Assembly (NCBI GenBank): GCA_024734495.1 | Contig: JALMQS010000099.1 | Span: 70,065,335 to 70,129,334 of the forward strand | DNA: 64,000 nt | Source: Forficula auricularia | Taxonomy: Eukaryota; Arthropoda; Insecta; Dermaptera; Forficulidae | Direction: 5' to 3' | Shown here: in pieces, positions 10,652 to 22,364 of the stretch | Numbering within the stretch: position 1 is the first letter of the stretch | Layout of the letters: every line of letters begins with the position of its first letter | Made by a program: the position numbers and the translations under genes | The notes under the pieces: model-generated | The model's input: the letters and a program-made list of their open reading frames with translations, nothing else | Databases searched by the model: none | What the model was told of the DNA's origin: nothing

Positions 10652-12560
10652 CGAACAGTACTTTCCTTCCCGACAATTTATCGACGACTTTTTGTGAACA
10701 AACATTTTGTCAATCTCAAGAGTAGGTGAAATGAAAGAAATCAGTAAGCAGAAGTAGAATCGAGTTTCATTTCACGAATCATCGTTTGTTTTCATATGGT
10801 TTTTTAAACAATTTTTCCTACTCGAGTTTTCGAATAGATCAATGAATATATTTTTTTAATCTGTATAATTTGAGCTGGCAATGAAGCCAGTATTACAGCG
10901 AGCCAATTGGAGCCTTGAAATCAAGCGTTGACCATTGATTTTCTTAAAATTTTTAAAATTTGTATCCGGATACCAGGAGCGAACAGGAGTGTACTTTCCT
11001 TCCCGCCAATTTAATTTTCATCGACTTTTTGTGAACAAAAATTTTGTCAATCTCAAGAGTAGGTGAAATGAAAGAAATCAGTAAGCAACAGTAGAATCGA
11101 GTTTCATTTCACGAATCATCGTTTGTTTTCATATGGTTTTTTAAACAACTTTTCCTACTCGAGTTTTCGAATAGATCAATGAATATATTTTTTTAATCTG
11201 TATAATTTGAGCTGGCAATGAAGTCAGTATTACAGTGAGACCAATTGGAGCCTTGAAATCAAGCGTTAAAATTTGTATCCGGATATCAGGAGCAAACAGG
11301 CAGTGGCGTAGCCAGAAAATTTTCATGGGGGCGGGGGGGGTCAATCTACAAAACAAAATATTTAATCCCGTTTTTTATATGAATTTTCACTGTGTGGTTC
11401 CCACTAGTGGAATTTTAGCTTTGTAAATGAGGCAAAACAACAACAAAAACAAAAAAAACAAGGTTCATTAAATATTAATTAAAAATGTAGCCTTTGATTA
11501 ATTAAAAAGCGTTTCCTCCTCTCTGATTTCCCTGTAATTTATGCCTGAATAAATAAGAAGAAAAGATTTTCTTCCGCAAAGGGTGGATTTTTAATTTACA
11601 AACTTTGTTTTCCTTTGCCACCCCCACTACCCCCTCTTTGTTTATGAACAAGAAAGGATTAATTTTTTTTATTTAAACTGTAATTACGAGTGAGAGAGAA
11701 AGGATGATCATAAAAAAATATATTCTATTTTCATTTTTCTCTCTCCACAGTCCATATTCATGAATTATATACAGGGTGTTAACAAAAAACAGTGCCGGGT
11801 TAATTATTTTCCGATTCTAATTTTTCAAAATTATCAAAAAATGTCATATAAATAAGCCGTCTTAACTTTACCATACAGAACCAAATAGGAGTCTCATCGA
11901 TTTTTTGGAAGAAAAAATCTGAATGCTCTAAGAATAGGTGAATTGAAAAATTTGTTTAAACTCAAACAGGATCGAGTTTCATGTCACAAGTCATCATTTC
12001 GTTTCATTTGGTTTTTTCAACAATTTTTTTACTCTAATTTCTGAATTTATCTTTGAATATACATTTTTAATTTGACTAATTTCGACCTGGCAATGAAGCC
12101 CTTATTGCATAGGGATTGTTGGATCATCGAAATAATGGTTAATAATATTATTTTCTTAAAAATTTTAAAATTTGTATCCGGCACATAGGACCAAATAGGA
12201 GTGTACTTTCCTCTCACCCCAAAAAAATTCTCATCGATTTTTTGGAAGAAAAAATCTGAATGCTCTAAGAATAGGTAAATTGAAAAATTTGCTTAAACTC
12301 AAACAGGATCAAGTTTCATTTCACGAGTCATCATTTCGTTTCATTTGGATTTTTCAACAATGTTTCTTACTCTAATTTCTGAATTTATCATTGAATATAT
12401 ATTTTTAATTTGACTAATTTCGACCTGGCAATGAAGCCCTTATTACATAGGGGTTGTTGGATTATCGAAATAATGGTTAATAATATTATTTTTTTAAAAA
12501 TTTTAAAATTTTTATCCGGCACATAGGACCAAATAGGAGTGTACTTTCCTCTCACGCCAA
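10652..12560. repeat. ~335 bp tandem array, four units in two variants
   Basis: Units at about 10652-10980, 10981-11300, 11880-12189 and 12190-12540 share AGGAGTGTACTTTCC, AATAGATCAATGAATAT-like text, GAGCTGGCAATGAAG or GACCTGGCAATGAAG, and TTTTAAAATTTGTATCCGG. The first two are one variant and the last two another. The array is interrupted at 11301 by a hAT-type end. Confidence 0.65.
11301..11880 (+). mobile_element. hAT-type terminus and degraded interior within the array
   Basis: CAGTGGCGTAGCCAGAAAAT begins at 11301, followed by a G run and GGGTCAATCTAC, as at 20073. The matching right end is not visible before the tandem array resumes at about 11880. A TACAGGGTG motif at 11770 is another possible DNA-transposon end. 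Confidence 0.45.
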
Positions 12561-12759
12561 AAAATTTTCATCAATATTTTAGCAACAAAAAAATCTGACT
12601 GCATCATGAATTTATTTCAAAATATATATTATAATACCAGGTCTCAATTTTCAGGAAAAAATATTTTGATGGATTTTTTTAATTAAACTAATTATTAACA
12701 GGTGATTGAAAAAATAATGAGTCATAATGTGAATTAAAAGTTTCTTTTTGTTAAAAGTA

Positions 12760-13027
12760 GCAGAATTTTTATAAATTGAAAGAGACAATAAGAGAGTGTG
12801 TCTTCTGCTGGAAAAATAATTTTTTTAATTTATTTATAACGAGACTATAGTTTCGAGGGCTTTGCTCTTTTCATCAGTCTATTACAATTGATTCACAGGA
12901 ATTAAGTATTTAAGTGAGATTTACACTGATTAAGACGCCAAAGCCCTCAAAACGATAGTCTCGTTATAAATAAATCAAAAATTTATTTTTCCAGCAGAAG
13001 ACACACTCTTTTATTGTCTCCTTCAAC
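12760..13027. mobile_element. Penelope-type palindrome
   Basis: Second head-to-head pair of the 7208 family, preceded by the shared flank AGTAGCAGAATTTTTATA. The left arm keeps an intact hammerhead core; the right arm (12926-12963) has lost it (CTGATTAAGACG, AAAAC). Confidence 0.65.
12843..12877 (-). ncRNA. Hammerhead ribozyme motif
   Basis: Minus strand: CTGATGA, stem II with a GAGC/GGGC imperfect pairing, GAAAC, TATA, GTC. The core is intact while stem II carries mismatches. Confidence 0.5.
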
Positions 13028-14224
13028 TGATATAGTAATGTGGTTGAATAAAAACATAACATTAGGTTGATAAAATAAAAAATAATTATATCTTCTATAT
13101 AATAAAAATGAATTTCTGTTTCTTTGTAAGCGCAGATCTCTCAAATGCCTGGACCGATTTGGCTATTTTTTTTTTAAATGTTCATAATAGTCCAATTCAG
13201 GTTAAAAAAAAAAAATTGGAAAAGTTGCCCGAAAAATTGGAAAATACAGGAAAAACTAAAAAAAAAATTCAGGTTAGCCAACATAGCTTGCCAAACAATA
13301 AAAAAACTAAATATGTGTTGGCGGCCCTGTTTGTCAGATTTTTGACTGTCATTCATTCTCAATAGTTCTAACCATATTATCGTTGAAGAAGAATTTAATA
13401 CTGCAACAAAGATTTAAGAAAACTATCTTTTTTTTAAAGTACATTTAAAACCAAAAATTAAAAAAAAAAATCGTCATGATAACTAAATTTTGGAAAAAGT
13501 TATGGTTATTTAAAAAAAAGCTATTTTTTCGAAAAATTTATAACTTCTTTTAGGTTGGGTGAAATTTTTTTAAAAAAATTCTGAAAACCGTCTTTAATAG
13601 GGTAGAAAAAAATAAAAAAGTTCCAGCCAAGCTTTTGATTATATATATAGATGAAAAATATTTAATTTAAAATAAAATATGTTATTTAAAAATTATTTTT
13701 CTTAAAAATACCCTTGGGAATCACACCTCATTTTTTTCTATTGTATTTAAGACCCTCAGCCATTTCAAAAGAACTAAGCCTTTTGGCTTTTGTATTCTAG
13801 CTCATTCATTCATTTCAATATTATTTATTTATTTCAAAGTTAATTATAAAGGATTATTGAAACTATACTAACTAAACTAACTGAAAGAAATTAATTAGCT
13901 TTTGGAATTTCTTTAAAAATATATTTTAAAGATTAAAACCAAAATTCAATTAGCCCGTAGAATTCTTTAAAGAAAACAAAATCATTTGAAAACCCATTGT
14001 TATATTGTTTTGAAATCTAGGAAATTTCGGCCTATTGAAATTATTAAAAACCTAATTTGAGCCTAATAAAACCTAAATTTTCTATAATCTAATAATAAAC
14101 TTTAAAAGTTTATTATTTTTAATTTTTTAATTGGATAATTCTCCCCAAATGACGATTTTTACCTTATTTATTGAATTGTTACAAGAGAAAAACTTTATTT
14201 TAATTTAAGTTGAAAGGTTCTTTT
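13028..14224. other. AT-rich, mostly unrecognised
   Basis: 13090-13160 (TCTATATAATAAAAATGAAT, then CTGGACCGATTTGGCTA) resembles a common insect Helitron-like 5' region, but there is no clear 3' end. An 85-codon plus-strand frame (13108-13365) arises from it and is unlikely to be a gene. The rest is featureless. Confidence 0.35.
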
Positions 14225-14435
14225 TGCCGAATAATTGAGTAGCAGAAGGAGACAATAAAATATTGTCTTCTGCTGGGAAAATTAATTTTTTAAATTCATT
14301 CATAAAGAGATATACTTTGTCCTCTTCATCAATCTATTACAATTAATTCACAAGAGTTGATATATGAAAGTGTTCTTTACACGTGTATAAAACATCAATA
14401 AAACAGCCACGTGGCGGGCCTTGAAGCTAGTTATA
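14225..14435. mobile_element. Degenerate Penelope-type palindrome
   Basis: It contains AGTAGCAGAAGGAGACAATA, CTTCTGCTGG and CTCTTCATCAATCTATTACA in the order of the 7208 family. The hammerhead core is decayed and the second arm is short. Confidence 0.45.
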
Positions 14436-15680
14436 AATAAAAAAAAATCAACCACTTTGGTACCCAGAGCCCAACTCGCACTTCTCCTGTTTATTTGTTT
14501 ATTTTGATAGGTAGAATGTGAAAAAGAAAAGCCAGATGTACTATTTTGTTACACCCTGTATATACAAAAAAAGTTTTAGCTTACTGACTTTAAAATTGAA
14601 ATATTGTTCCTCTCTCTGTTTTAGGGGTTTTATCCGGGAATCGTTTTACGATAAGAATTCTATCCCATTCACTCACTGTGATACATTGTGTTTGACGACC
14701 ATTTTTAGAAGTAATAAAAAATATTTAAGCGAAGTTATTTGAATATATGGTAATCAGCCATTTTAATTACTAATACTGTTTCCACATTAAAAACTTCAAC
14801 TTTATAGATCTAATATAAAAGATTAAAGGGTCGCGTGTGGGGGTGGGCATGCGTTTTCTTCTATAATTTAGAGAAGAGATTCAGCTTATTTAAGCTTGAT
14901 TCACATTGAAATGAATTTTTCTCAAAGTTGTAGAGAAATTCTAAAAAATGTTCCTGAAACTACTGAAAGGAGAGGGAGAATATTTACGGATATTGTGAGG
15001 TCATTCAAAGAATATTCCTTGGCCAGAAAAGATATTCTTAGAATATACGATATACTAGTACAGTGGTTCCCAACCTTTTGTGCCCCTTTCTGGAGATTTA
15101 CTAACAACTATCGCCCCCTTTTCATTTTGATTGTATGCCTAAAGTGTAAATAATAAAGCAGTTGTATTATTTTAAACAATTTTATTATCGTATATAAAAA
15201 CAAACAAAGCAGTTTTATTCGGTTCGAAATATTGAAGCCAGCCTATTTTCTAGAAATTACTCTCTTGGAAAATTCCCACGCAAAGTCGAAATTTAGAAAA
15301 ATCCCAATCAATGAATTTATTATTGACATCTGGTGTTTCCTTCATTTAAAAAGCCTTCCGACAGGACTTAATCTCTTAACCCAAAATATGACAAACATAA
15401 ATTAAATTTATTGAGGTTCAAAAAGTGGGAATTGTAAAGTCCCACCATCCTATTGTCAAATAAGTCATGTTCCAGCATCAAAGGACATACCGCCTGCTAC
15501 TCCAAAATATTACCATTAAAAAGAATTATATTATTATCAAGAAAAAAAATACTCTAAATGCCGCGTTAACAACAGTATGTTTCTTTCTAAATTTATATAT
15601 TTTTTTTAAAATATTAATATAACATTATTTATAAATTGTGGTGTTTTTTGAGGCTCTTGAAAACCTTGAAAACAGATGTA
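14436..15680. other. Unassigned stretch with one hAT-like end
   Basis: Short frames of 74 and 85 codons (14518-14742, 14896-15153) show no domain. CAGTGGTTCCCAACCTTTTG at 15061 is a typical hAT terminus, matching the end at 43427, but its partner is not found. Confidence 0.35.
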
Positions 15681-15689
15681 ATGTCTTCG

Positions 15690-15830
15690 TTAGGAAAAAG
15701 GAAATAAAATTTCTTTATATTCTAACAAATTTATTTTCATGAAAAACTTATGAGACGTTTCGGCGGATATTCTCCACACCATCATCAGTCTACAAGGATC
15801 TTAACGAAAAAATAGCAAGCCTATGATGAA
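15690..15830 (-). mobile_element. Penelope-type unit, second subtype
   Basis: A single unit with an AAGGAAATAAAATTTCTTTA-type segment followed by a hammerhead core on the minus strand. Unlike the 7208 family it uses GAAACGTC with no loop in stem III, the form predicted to act as a dimer in Penelope-like elements. Confidence 0.55.
15754..15788 (-). ncRNA. Hammerhead ribozyme motif, GAAACGUC subtype
   Basis: Minus strand: CTGATGA, a stem II region GGTGTGGA...TCCGCC, GAAAC immediately followed by GTC. Stem III could form only between two copies (ACGU is self-complementary). Confidence 0.6.
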
Positions 15831-15911
15831 ACATTCATTTTGGTTCTAGAAAGAAATAATTATAATAATAAAAATAACTATTCTTTGGGTGATATATTTT
15901 TGACCTTTTCG

Positions 15912-16640
15912 TTATAAAAAGTAAAAAAATAATTTTTAAGAAAAAATAAAACCGACTTCAAAAAAATTAAATGCAACAAATAAAATACACTAAAAGGTAT
16001 AAAATGATTATTATCTTATTTAGTTACAACTAAACGACGAAATATTAACATGAAATTGCTTTTTGAAGTCGGTACCAAACAAACTATACCTATAAGCGAG
16101 CAAACGTACTAAGTAAGATCCGTCGATTGAGATTCATAAAAGGTATATGTTTGGCACCAACTTCAAAAAGTAATTTCATGTTAATATTTCGTCGTTTAGT
16201 TGTAACTAAATAAGATAATAATTATTTTATACCTTTTAGTGCATTTTATTTGTTGCATTTAATTTTTTGAAGTCGATTTTTATTTTTTCTTAAAAATTAT
16301 TTTTATTTTTCTCTTTTTAGTGATGTTATTAATAGTGATCATATCATCAGAACTTGACCAAATTAATATGACACCATCCCTAAGACACCCCTTTCGAATA
16401 AAAAAAGAATCATCGAAATCGGTTCATAAACAAAGAAGTTAGGCCTAAACAAACCTAACAAAAAGATCTAATACCTATGAAAAAAATGGGACCAATCGGA
16501 AGGTAGACTGAACCCAATACAAAAAAAATTTCAAAATCGGTTGACAATTGGCGGAAATATAAGGTAACATATGCACAAAAAAAAAAAAAAAAAAAAATTC
16601 AGTCGAATAGAGAACCTCCTCCTTTTTTGAAGTCGGTTAA
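15912..16640. mobile_element. ACCGACTTCAAAAA repeat with palindromic half
   Basis: 15912-16082 and 16147-16320 are inverted arms of about 170 bp containing ACCGACTTCAAAAAAATTAA and GACGAAATATTAACATGAAA. A further segment to 16640 ends CTCCTTTTTTGAAGTCGGTT. I associate ACCGACTTCAAAAAAGGAGG ends with an abundant insect repeat, but no class is assigned. A 23-residue A run lies at 16577-16599. Confidence 0.55.
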
Positions 16641-16789
16641 AAAAAGTCTGGCTCACCAAGCTCCAGCTCCATCGATGTCTCCCCATTGGTGTCTCCTCTC
16701 GAAGATATCTTCTGAAAATGGACAAAAAGGAAATTAAAATTGATTAATTCCACCATTATAATTATTTATAACTTTGAAGCGAAATAAAA

Positions 16790-17310
16790 AGATTAGCAGT
16801 TATATTTGGGATCAGGCGGTCCTAGGGAATTGAAAATATATACCTATTTAATTTGAAATTTCTCAAAAAAAAAATTGTCGAAAAACGAAAAATGGCAAGT
16901 CTAGGCTTGTGAAATTACTGATTTGACAAAAAATTGAAATAACCAAATTATAGAAAATTTAGTATATTTGGGATCAGACGGACCTAAAGAATTGAAAAAA
17001 TGTTTTTTTAAATATCTCGAAAAAACTCACTGACTGACAGATCCTCAAAACCTATAGGATACTTCCAATCATTCCAGCATCATGAAATTTCGACTACTAG
17101 TAGAGTTTATGACACAAACAAAGGAAGAATTCCAAAAATCCAAACTTTCTATCTTACAGCCCCTTCAAAATGGGGGGAGGGGGCCAACGGTCTTCCTCGC
17201 TTACGAAAAGCTGAGAAATCTCAATCAAAACATTCTGTACAAAAACAGGCCAAGTTCGAAAAAGTAGTGAAATCTAGTGTGCAGCCAAGTTAAATTCACC
17301 AAGAATAATT
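16790..17310. repeat. Interspersed repeat (GGGATCAGACGGxCCT family)
   Basis: TTTGGGATCAGRCGG occurs twice (16805, 16967). The right end (17225-17310), with GGCCAAGTTCGAAAAAGTAG and AAGTTAAATTCACCAAGAAT, recurs inverted at 19030-19130 and 62950-63050. There is no coding content. Confidence 0.5.
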
Positions 17311-17364
17311 CTTCTTTTTCTTATTAATAGCCTGTTCTTCCAATTTATTAAATTAGCCGGTGAC

Positions 17365-17660
17365 AAAAGATTGATGCCATCGTTTTTTGGCCTTCCTCTG
17401 CTTCTTGTTCCTTGTGGACGGTTGTCGCGAACGGTTTTCAGACATCCTCTCAACGTGATCGGCCCATCACCTTCTTCGAACGCATACTCAGTCGGGTATG
17501 TCTTGATCTTGCTTTGTTCCCTGAGATCTTCACTGCAGATTTTGTCTCGTATGGTCTAACCGTGGATAGTTCTTATTATCCGCTTCTCTGTTGTTCTGAG
17601 AAGTCTTCTGATTCGGCACCACATAAGTACAAAGAGAAACAAAGAGGTTGTCCTCTGCTT
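17365..17660 (-). pseudogene. C-terminal remnant of a LINE reverse transcriptase
   Basis: Minus-strand translation in shifting frames gives RTTEKRIIRTI, then IRDKICSEDLREQSKIKT, then ADHVERMSENRSRQPSTRNK. This order and the (A/G)HVERM motif are typical of the C-terminal tail of RTE/I-type LINE reverse transcriptases. At least one stop and two frame changes break it. Overlapping plus-strand frames here are shadows of this remnant. Confidence 0.65.
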
Positions 17661-17699
17661 GATGCAAATAAACATACACACATATATATCCGAGATGAT

Positions 17700-17815
17700 A
17701 TCCGGGCTGGTGCCCTGGCGGGCAGCGTCTCGGTCAAAAAATTGTATTCCTCTTAAAAAACCACACTCCAAATGTATACATGTACTATAAACTCCCGAAA
17801 ATACATAGTCTCTTA
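17700..17815. repeat. Dispersed repeat shared with 24925-25025
   Basis: GGGCTGGTGCCCTGGCGGGC, GCGTCTCGGTC and AAAAAACCACACTCCAAATG recur as the reverse complement at 24925-25025. Class unknown. Confidence 0.55.
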
Positions 17816-17819
17816 AAAG

Positions 17820-18490
17820 TTTCGCCTCATTTTCGTCCTGACACAGCTACAGAAATGAGGATCTAGATATAAATCTGGTAGTATTTTATTTCTATAATCT
17901 ACAGCATTGTGTTATTTTTTGTGTGGAAATATGTAGATTTATTTAAATAAGTGGGATCGTGTGAGGTGGAGAATTATATTATATCATTTTTTTTTAAATT
18001 TGGGATCGATAATCGATATAAGGCTCCAAATATTTAAAAGAGATCAGGTGTTGTTTGTATGACAGGCTGCTCCCTCCAGTATTGCAATGAGAAACTCATA
18101 TGGGCATGCGTGTCTTAAGTCGTTCAAATTTGTAAAAATCAAAAAAAAATAAGAATAACAAAATTTAGATTTTTAATAAATTATAAAAAAGTGGCAAATT
18201 ATTAAAAAATAAACAAATAATATATAAAATATAAATCAAATAAGATGTGATTAATTTCTTCTTCTGTTGCGCAAAGAAAAGCAAATTGAATATTTAATTT
18301 TGAGTAGTGAGGGTGCCGGGGAGGAGGAATAATTATCAATACATTTAATGTTTCTTAATTTAAAATCAATTTTAGTCTTTCATTTCAAAATTCGAGTCCA
18401 AATTACGATTATATTTCAAATTTGCCGCAAATATACCGACGTCGGTCCCTGTCGGCAGGATTACATCAGCGTTGTTACAAATTAATCTGG
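17820..18490. other. AT-rich spacer
   Basis: No gene, repeat end or RNA motif is recognised. Confidence 0.35.
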
Positions 18491-18522
18491 CCTAATCTAT
18501 ATAGTATTATTTATTTGTTTGA

Positions 18523-18558
18523 GACTATAGTTTCCGAAGACTTGGTATTCATCGTCAG
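18523..18558 (-). ncRNA. Hammerhead ribozyme motif in a solo Penelope-type unit
   Basis: Minus strand: CTGACGA (fits CTGANGA), stem II GAA/TTC, GAAAC, TATA, GTC. The surrounding 18490-18600 resembles one arm of the 7208 family (GAGACTATAGTTT). Confidence 0.5.
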
Positions 18559-18599
18559 TCTTTTTTAATTATAAATGTTGTTTTTCATGGAGTCAATAT

Positions 18600-19750
18600 C
18601 GTATGAATTTGAAAATGTGATGTTCTTTTACTGGTTGGCAGATTAGAATTAGAGTCATTCTTTTGGTTCACATTCAAATATAACCATATGTTTCCCTTTC
18701 TCCTTGTTTTACAAAGAGATAGGCTGACAATGGAAGGGGGGGGTTCTTCATTCTTCAATAGTTATTTTACTATTGGTCGTGAGCTCATTTGTTTCACTTT
18801 TACTACTTAAGAATTTCCAAACTTTCTTTTGAGCACCATATAGATCGTTTTCCATACCATAATTGAATTTAACAAACATTGGAGGGTTATTAAGAATCAC
18901 TTAGCTACTTTTGACGATTAATCAACCCCAAAGGCATTGCCCGTGTACACCGCGTGGAGGTGGTCAATTGTTTTCCTTACTAGCGGTGAAAGTTTCCCAA
19001 AAATAATTAAGTTGAGAAATAGTAGATCTCTCAACTTAATTATTCTTGGAGAAATTTAACTTGGCTACACACTAGATTTCACTACTTTTTCAAACTTGGC
19101 CTGTTTTTTCACAGGATGTTTTGGTTGGGATATATTCTTCTTGTGCTGACTGAGAATTTCACATATTCAAATTGCCCAATATGGCGACAATATTTCCAAG
19201 TGACGTAACGGGATTTATTCTGCATTTTTACCAATTATTTCTATATGGATTATATAATGTTTTTTTTTATTATTTCCAACCACTCCATGAATTTAATTGT
19301 GTATTTGAATGAACTCTCCCGATCAAAAGATCAAAGGCTCTCTCGCTTATTCCGATGATCAGCAATTACAAAAGCGATTAAAAATCATTTAACCCCTTCA
19401 CCCCCTCCCCTTTACCGCCCCTCCTCTCTCTCTCTCTCTGGTGGTTAGTTAAACAAACAAAGCGCTCATGTGGATTTAATCAAACGATTAGAGAGAGCGA
19501 GCCATTTTATAAATTGTATTTTTATTTTCACGGTTAACTGAGCAACTCAGCCAGGCTGTCCGTTGGGTTGTTGGGTTGTTGCAACCACCAAATGGCCTCT
19601 AGGAAAAATAAATCGTCAAAAAAACAAACCAAATCCTCCTGTACGTTATTGGCTTTTATGCAATCCGTTTTGGTTGGTTTTACATTCGATAATATTGCGT
19701 TGGTGCCTACAGTAATCTATAGGAGGCTAAATAAATCAGACAAGTGAGAG
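18600..19750. other. Largely non-repetitive stretch
   Basis: 19010-19130 belongs to the repeat seen at 17225-17310, and a short 25 bp inverted repeat (AATAATTAAGTTGAGA) lies at 19005-19045. 19270-19640 is unique in the window, with homopyrimidine and CT repeats (19420-19440), and could be regulatory. No gene is recognised. Confidence 0.35.
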
Positions 19751-19754
19751 TCCG

Positions 19755-20040
19755 ATAATAATTCTTGTATATATAGAAAATCGGGTTCTTGAAAACGGAT
19801 CTAACGATTTTGATGAAAATCAGGAATTAGAGGGTTTTTGGGCCGACATTTCGATCTGTCAGTGTCGCATTTTTGGGGAAACTTTAATTTGATTGTTTTT
19901 TCTTAATTAAAGTAATAATTAACAAGTGGTTATATCAATAAAATTTATTCTTTTATTAAATTTTCTTTTATTAATTAATTGATTTTTTTACATTTATTTT
20001 ATTATTTTATGTTAAAAAATCTTACAATAATAATATTTTA
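19755..20040 (+). mobile_element. Helitron-like 5' fragment
   Basis: TTCTTGAAAACGG, TCTAACGATTTTGATGAAAA and CGATCTGTCAGTG form the standard 5' subterminal region of the Helitron-like elements here. No 3' hairpin is present. Confidence 0.45.
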
Positions 20041-20278
20041 ATAAGAAAATCTAATAATAATTGTCAGGATAGCAGTGGCGTAGCCAGAAAATTTTCATGA
20101 GGGGGGGGGGGTCAATCAACAAAGCAAAATATTTAGTGAGAATTTGTTTTTATTAAAACAAATAGTCAAGTTAAATTGTGTTTTTACCTGGAATGTTTTG
20201 GGGTAGTTGTAATTACTTAAACCACTTTTTTGATAAAACCTTCAAGTAAATAAATAAAATTTCCTAGAGAATGAGATT

Positions 20279-20799
20279 CAGGGGTGTAGTGGAGCGGGAA
20301 CGCGTGGGAACGGCGTTCCCACACTGGTTTCATTCAGTAAAAAAAAAATAATAATAATAAAAACAAATAAAATTAAAATCACTTACGCAAGTAAATAAAA
20401 TAATATCTTAAAAAATGTGTGAGTGCCTCATATATTGATTTGAGGCATCAGCACCCATCAAGGGCGACCGCCCCCCCCCCCCCCATAGAGGCCCGTGCCT
20501 GGCAAAAAAATTTTGTAAAAAAAAAACATTTTTTTTTTAAATTTTGTATCCGACCCCCCCCCCCCCCCCCCCCGCTTGGACAATTCGATCGCGACACACT
20601 TCCGAGATAAAAAGTATCTTATATACATCGGGCACCTTAATACATTCTCCTCCCCCCCCCGCGCATAAAAAAATTCCTGGATCCGCCCTTGGCACCCATG
20701 CACCGTACCTACCCGAATTTCAATATTCTAATAGTTTACTTAGATTAAGATTCGGTAGTTTAGCGTTCCCACACTGAAAATTTTGCCACTACAACTCTG
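20279..20799. mobile_element. hAT MITE with 8 bp target duplication
   Basis: Ends CAGGGGTGTAGTGG and its inverse CCACTACAACTCTG. Flanking octamers ATGAGATT and ATGAGATA match at 7 of 8 positions. The element contains inverted GCGTTCCCACACTG segments and is itself split by the element at 20459-20691. No coding. Confidence 0.75.
20459..20691. mobile_element. hAT MITE inside a hAT MITE
   Basis: It starts CAAGGGCG and ends CCTGGATCCGCCCTTG, flanked by perfect 8 bp duplications GCACCCAT (20451-20458 and 20692-20699). It shares sequence with 21063-21456 and 52851-53236. Long C runs lie at 20471-20484 and 20556-20574. Confidence 0.8.
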
Positions 20800-21062
20800 A
20801 TGAGATAGAAATCAAGTTTCTAAGATGAGTGGTTTTCATTATATGTAGGATAAACTGCGTGCGATTTTTTGAAAAAATGAATCATTTCCTGTCATGGTGA
20901 ATGCTGAATATCTACAAATGTAAGAGTTTTATCAAAAAAGTGGTCCAAGTAAACGTACAAGTCAACAAAATTTCCTAGGATGAGTGGTTTTCATTTTATG
21001 AAGGAAAAACTGCGATATTTTGCAAAAAATTGCAGTTTTCAAAACTTCAACCTCTTTGGGGC

Positions 21063-21456
21063 CAAGGTCGGATCCAGGAATTTTTTATGGGGGGGGGGGG
21101 GGAGGAATGTATATAAGATCTACTTTTTATCTCGAAAGTGTGTCGCGATCGAATTGTCCAAGCGGGGGCTCAGAGACGCCGACCCCCCCCCCCCCACACA
21201 CTCACACATAGAACATTATTTTCAATTTTAAAATTTTTTAAAAATATAAATGTTTTTTTTTACAAATTTTATATCTCATATTTTAAGTTCATTAAAATAA
21301 AAAAAATAAAAAATAAAAAAATTGTTATAAATTCCCTGTCAATTTGGCCGCAGTTTTTTGGCCTCTGCGTGCGACGCACGTGTTGCACTCCCGCCAGGCA
21401 CGGGCCTGTATGGGCGGGGCGGTCGCCCCCTCCGCCACCCCCTGGATCAGCCCTTG
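21063..21456. mobile_element. hAT MITE, CAAGGNCGGATCCAGG family
   Basis: Ends CAAGGTCGGATCCAGG and CCTGGATCAGCCCTTG, flanked by TTTGGGGC and TTTGGAGG (6 of 8 matching). It interrupts the outer hAT-type element exactly where the 55300 copy is continuous (AACCTC..GGCACGGG). Confidence 0.7.
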
Positions 21457-21889
21457 TTTGGAGGCACGGGCTAAAAATATATTAGAGTGGTCTTTGTCGA
21501 AAACGTGCTCTTTAATGGTCAAAATGAGAAAAAATCAAAAAAGGGGGATGGGATTTTCGGAAATAGAAAAAATTCGCCAATTTTCAACTAGCGCTGGAGC
21601 CAGAGCGGTTGGTCCGAGAAAAAAACCTGCCTAATGAAATTTGTAGGAAACTTTATTTAACATTCATTTTGAAAATGTAGATTATTTACAAAAAGTTGGT
21701 AGTTTTCGAGTTATAAGCAAAAAACCGCCAAAATTTTTTTTGTCAATTTTGACAATGTTCCGTCACGAAATTTTGTTAGCAAACCTCAGATTCAGAGTCA
21801 CCATACTAAAAAACATATAACATCACGAAATCAAAACTACCCCAAAAACTTTCCCGCGAGGGGCCCTTTAAAGAACAATTATTGTGATC

Positions 21890-22290
21890 AGACGGTCCTA
21901 AAATAAATAATTTTTTTTTTAATGCAATCGAATACAAGAAGGGGTGCACCAGTAAAGATGCAGCTCCTATGGATCTCGAGAAGACCCTTGCATTACCGAA
22001 GAGAAGGAAAAGTTGATTAAGTGAGGGGGTGGAGACGTAGGTGTCTATGCACTCGGGCTTTGAAGGTTTGAAGATTATAAGTACTGGGAAAGATGGAGGC
22101 TGGGAGAGAGTTCCAGTTCCTTGATGTCATGGGGATTTATGTATTGGCGAATGAAGTGGTCCGGCACTTTTCTAATGTGACCGCAAAAGAGTGTTGGGAG
22201 TCGGCAAACGCGTGCTACGCACAAAGCAATCTTTGGTGGGAACTATTGATTTTATCTCATCAGAGCACCTGCCGTGATAGTAAAAATAAA
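21890..22290. other. Spacer upstream of tRNA 3' end
   Basis: It begins with the GATCAGACGGTCCTAAA motif of the 16790 repeat. A 92-codon frame (22093-22371) overlaps the tRNA on the opposite strand and is not a credible gene. Confidence 0.35.
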
Positions 22291-22292
22291 TC

Positions 22293-22364
22293 CTCCCCGG
22301 CGGGGAATCGAACCCCGGTCTCCCGCGTGACAGGCGGGGATACTGACCACTATACTACCGAGGA
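22293..22364 (-). tRNA. tRNA-Asp (anticodon GTC)
   Basis: A 72 nt cloverleaf fits completely. The acceptor stem TCCTCGG pairs with CCGGGGA and is followed by discriminator G. The anticodon stem is CCCGC/GCGGG with loop CTGTCAC, giving GTC. The T arm CGGGG-TTCGATT-CCCCG is perfect. Box A (TAGTATAGTGG) and box B (GGTTCGATTCC) are intact. The 3' flank reads GATTTATTTTTACT, providing a T run usable as a pol III terminator. No CCA is encoded and there is no intron, as usual for eukaryotic tRNA-Asp. All paired regions are intact, so it is probably functional; a recently retroposed copy is the alternative. Confidence 0.9.

Larger units (their letters stand above)
20073..21885 (+). mobile_element. 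hAT-type element, outer layer of a nest
   Basis: It starts CAGTGGCGTAGCCAGAAAAT at 20073. Its sequence then follows the 53844-55894 element across two later insertions (20279-20799 and 21063-21456), ending near GAACAATTATTGTG at about 21885 without a right terminus. It has no transposase. Confidence 0.6.
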
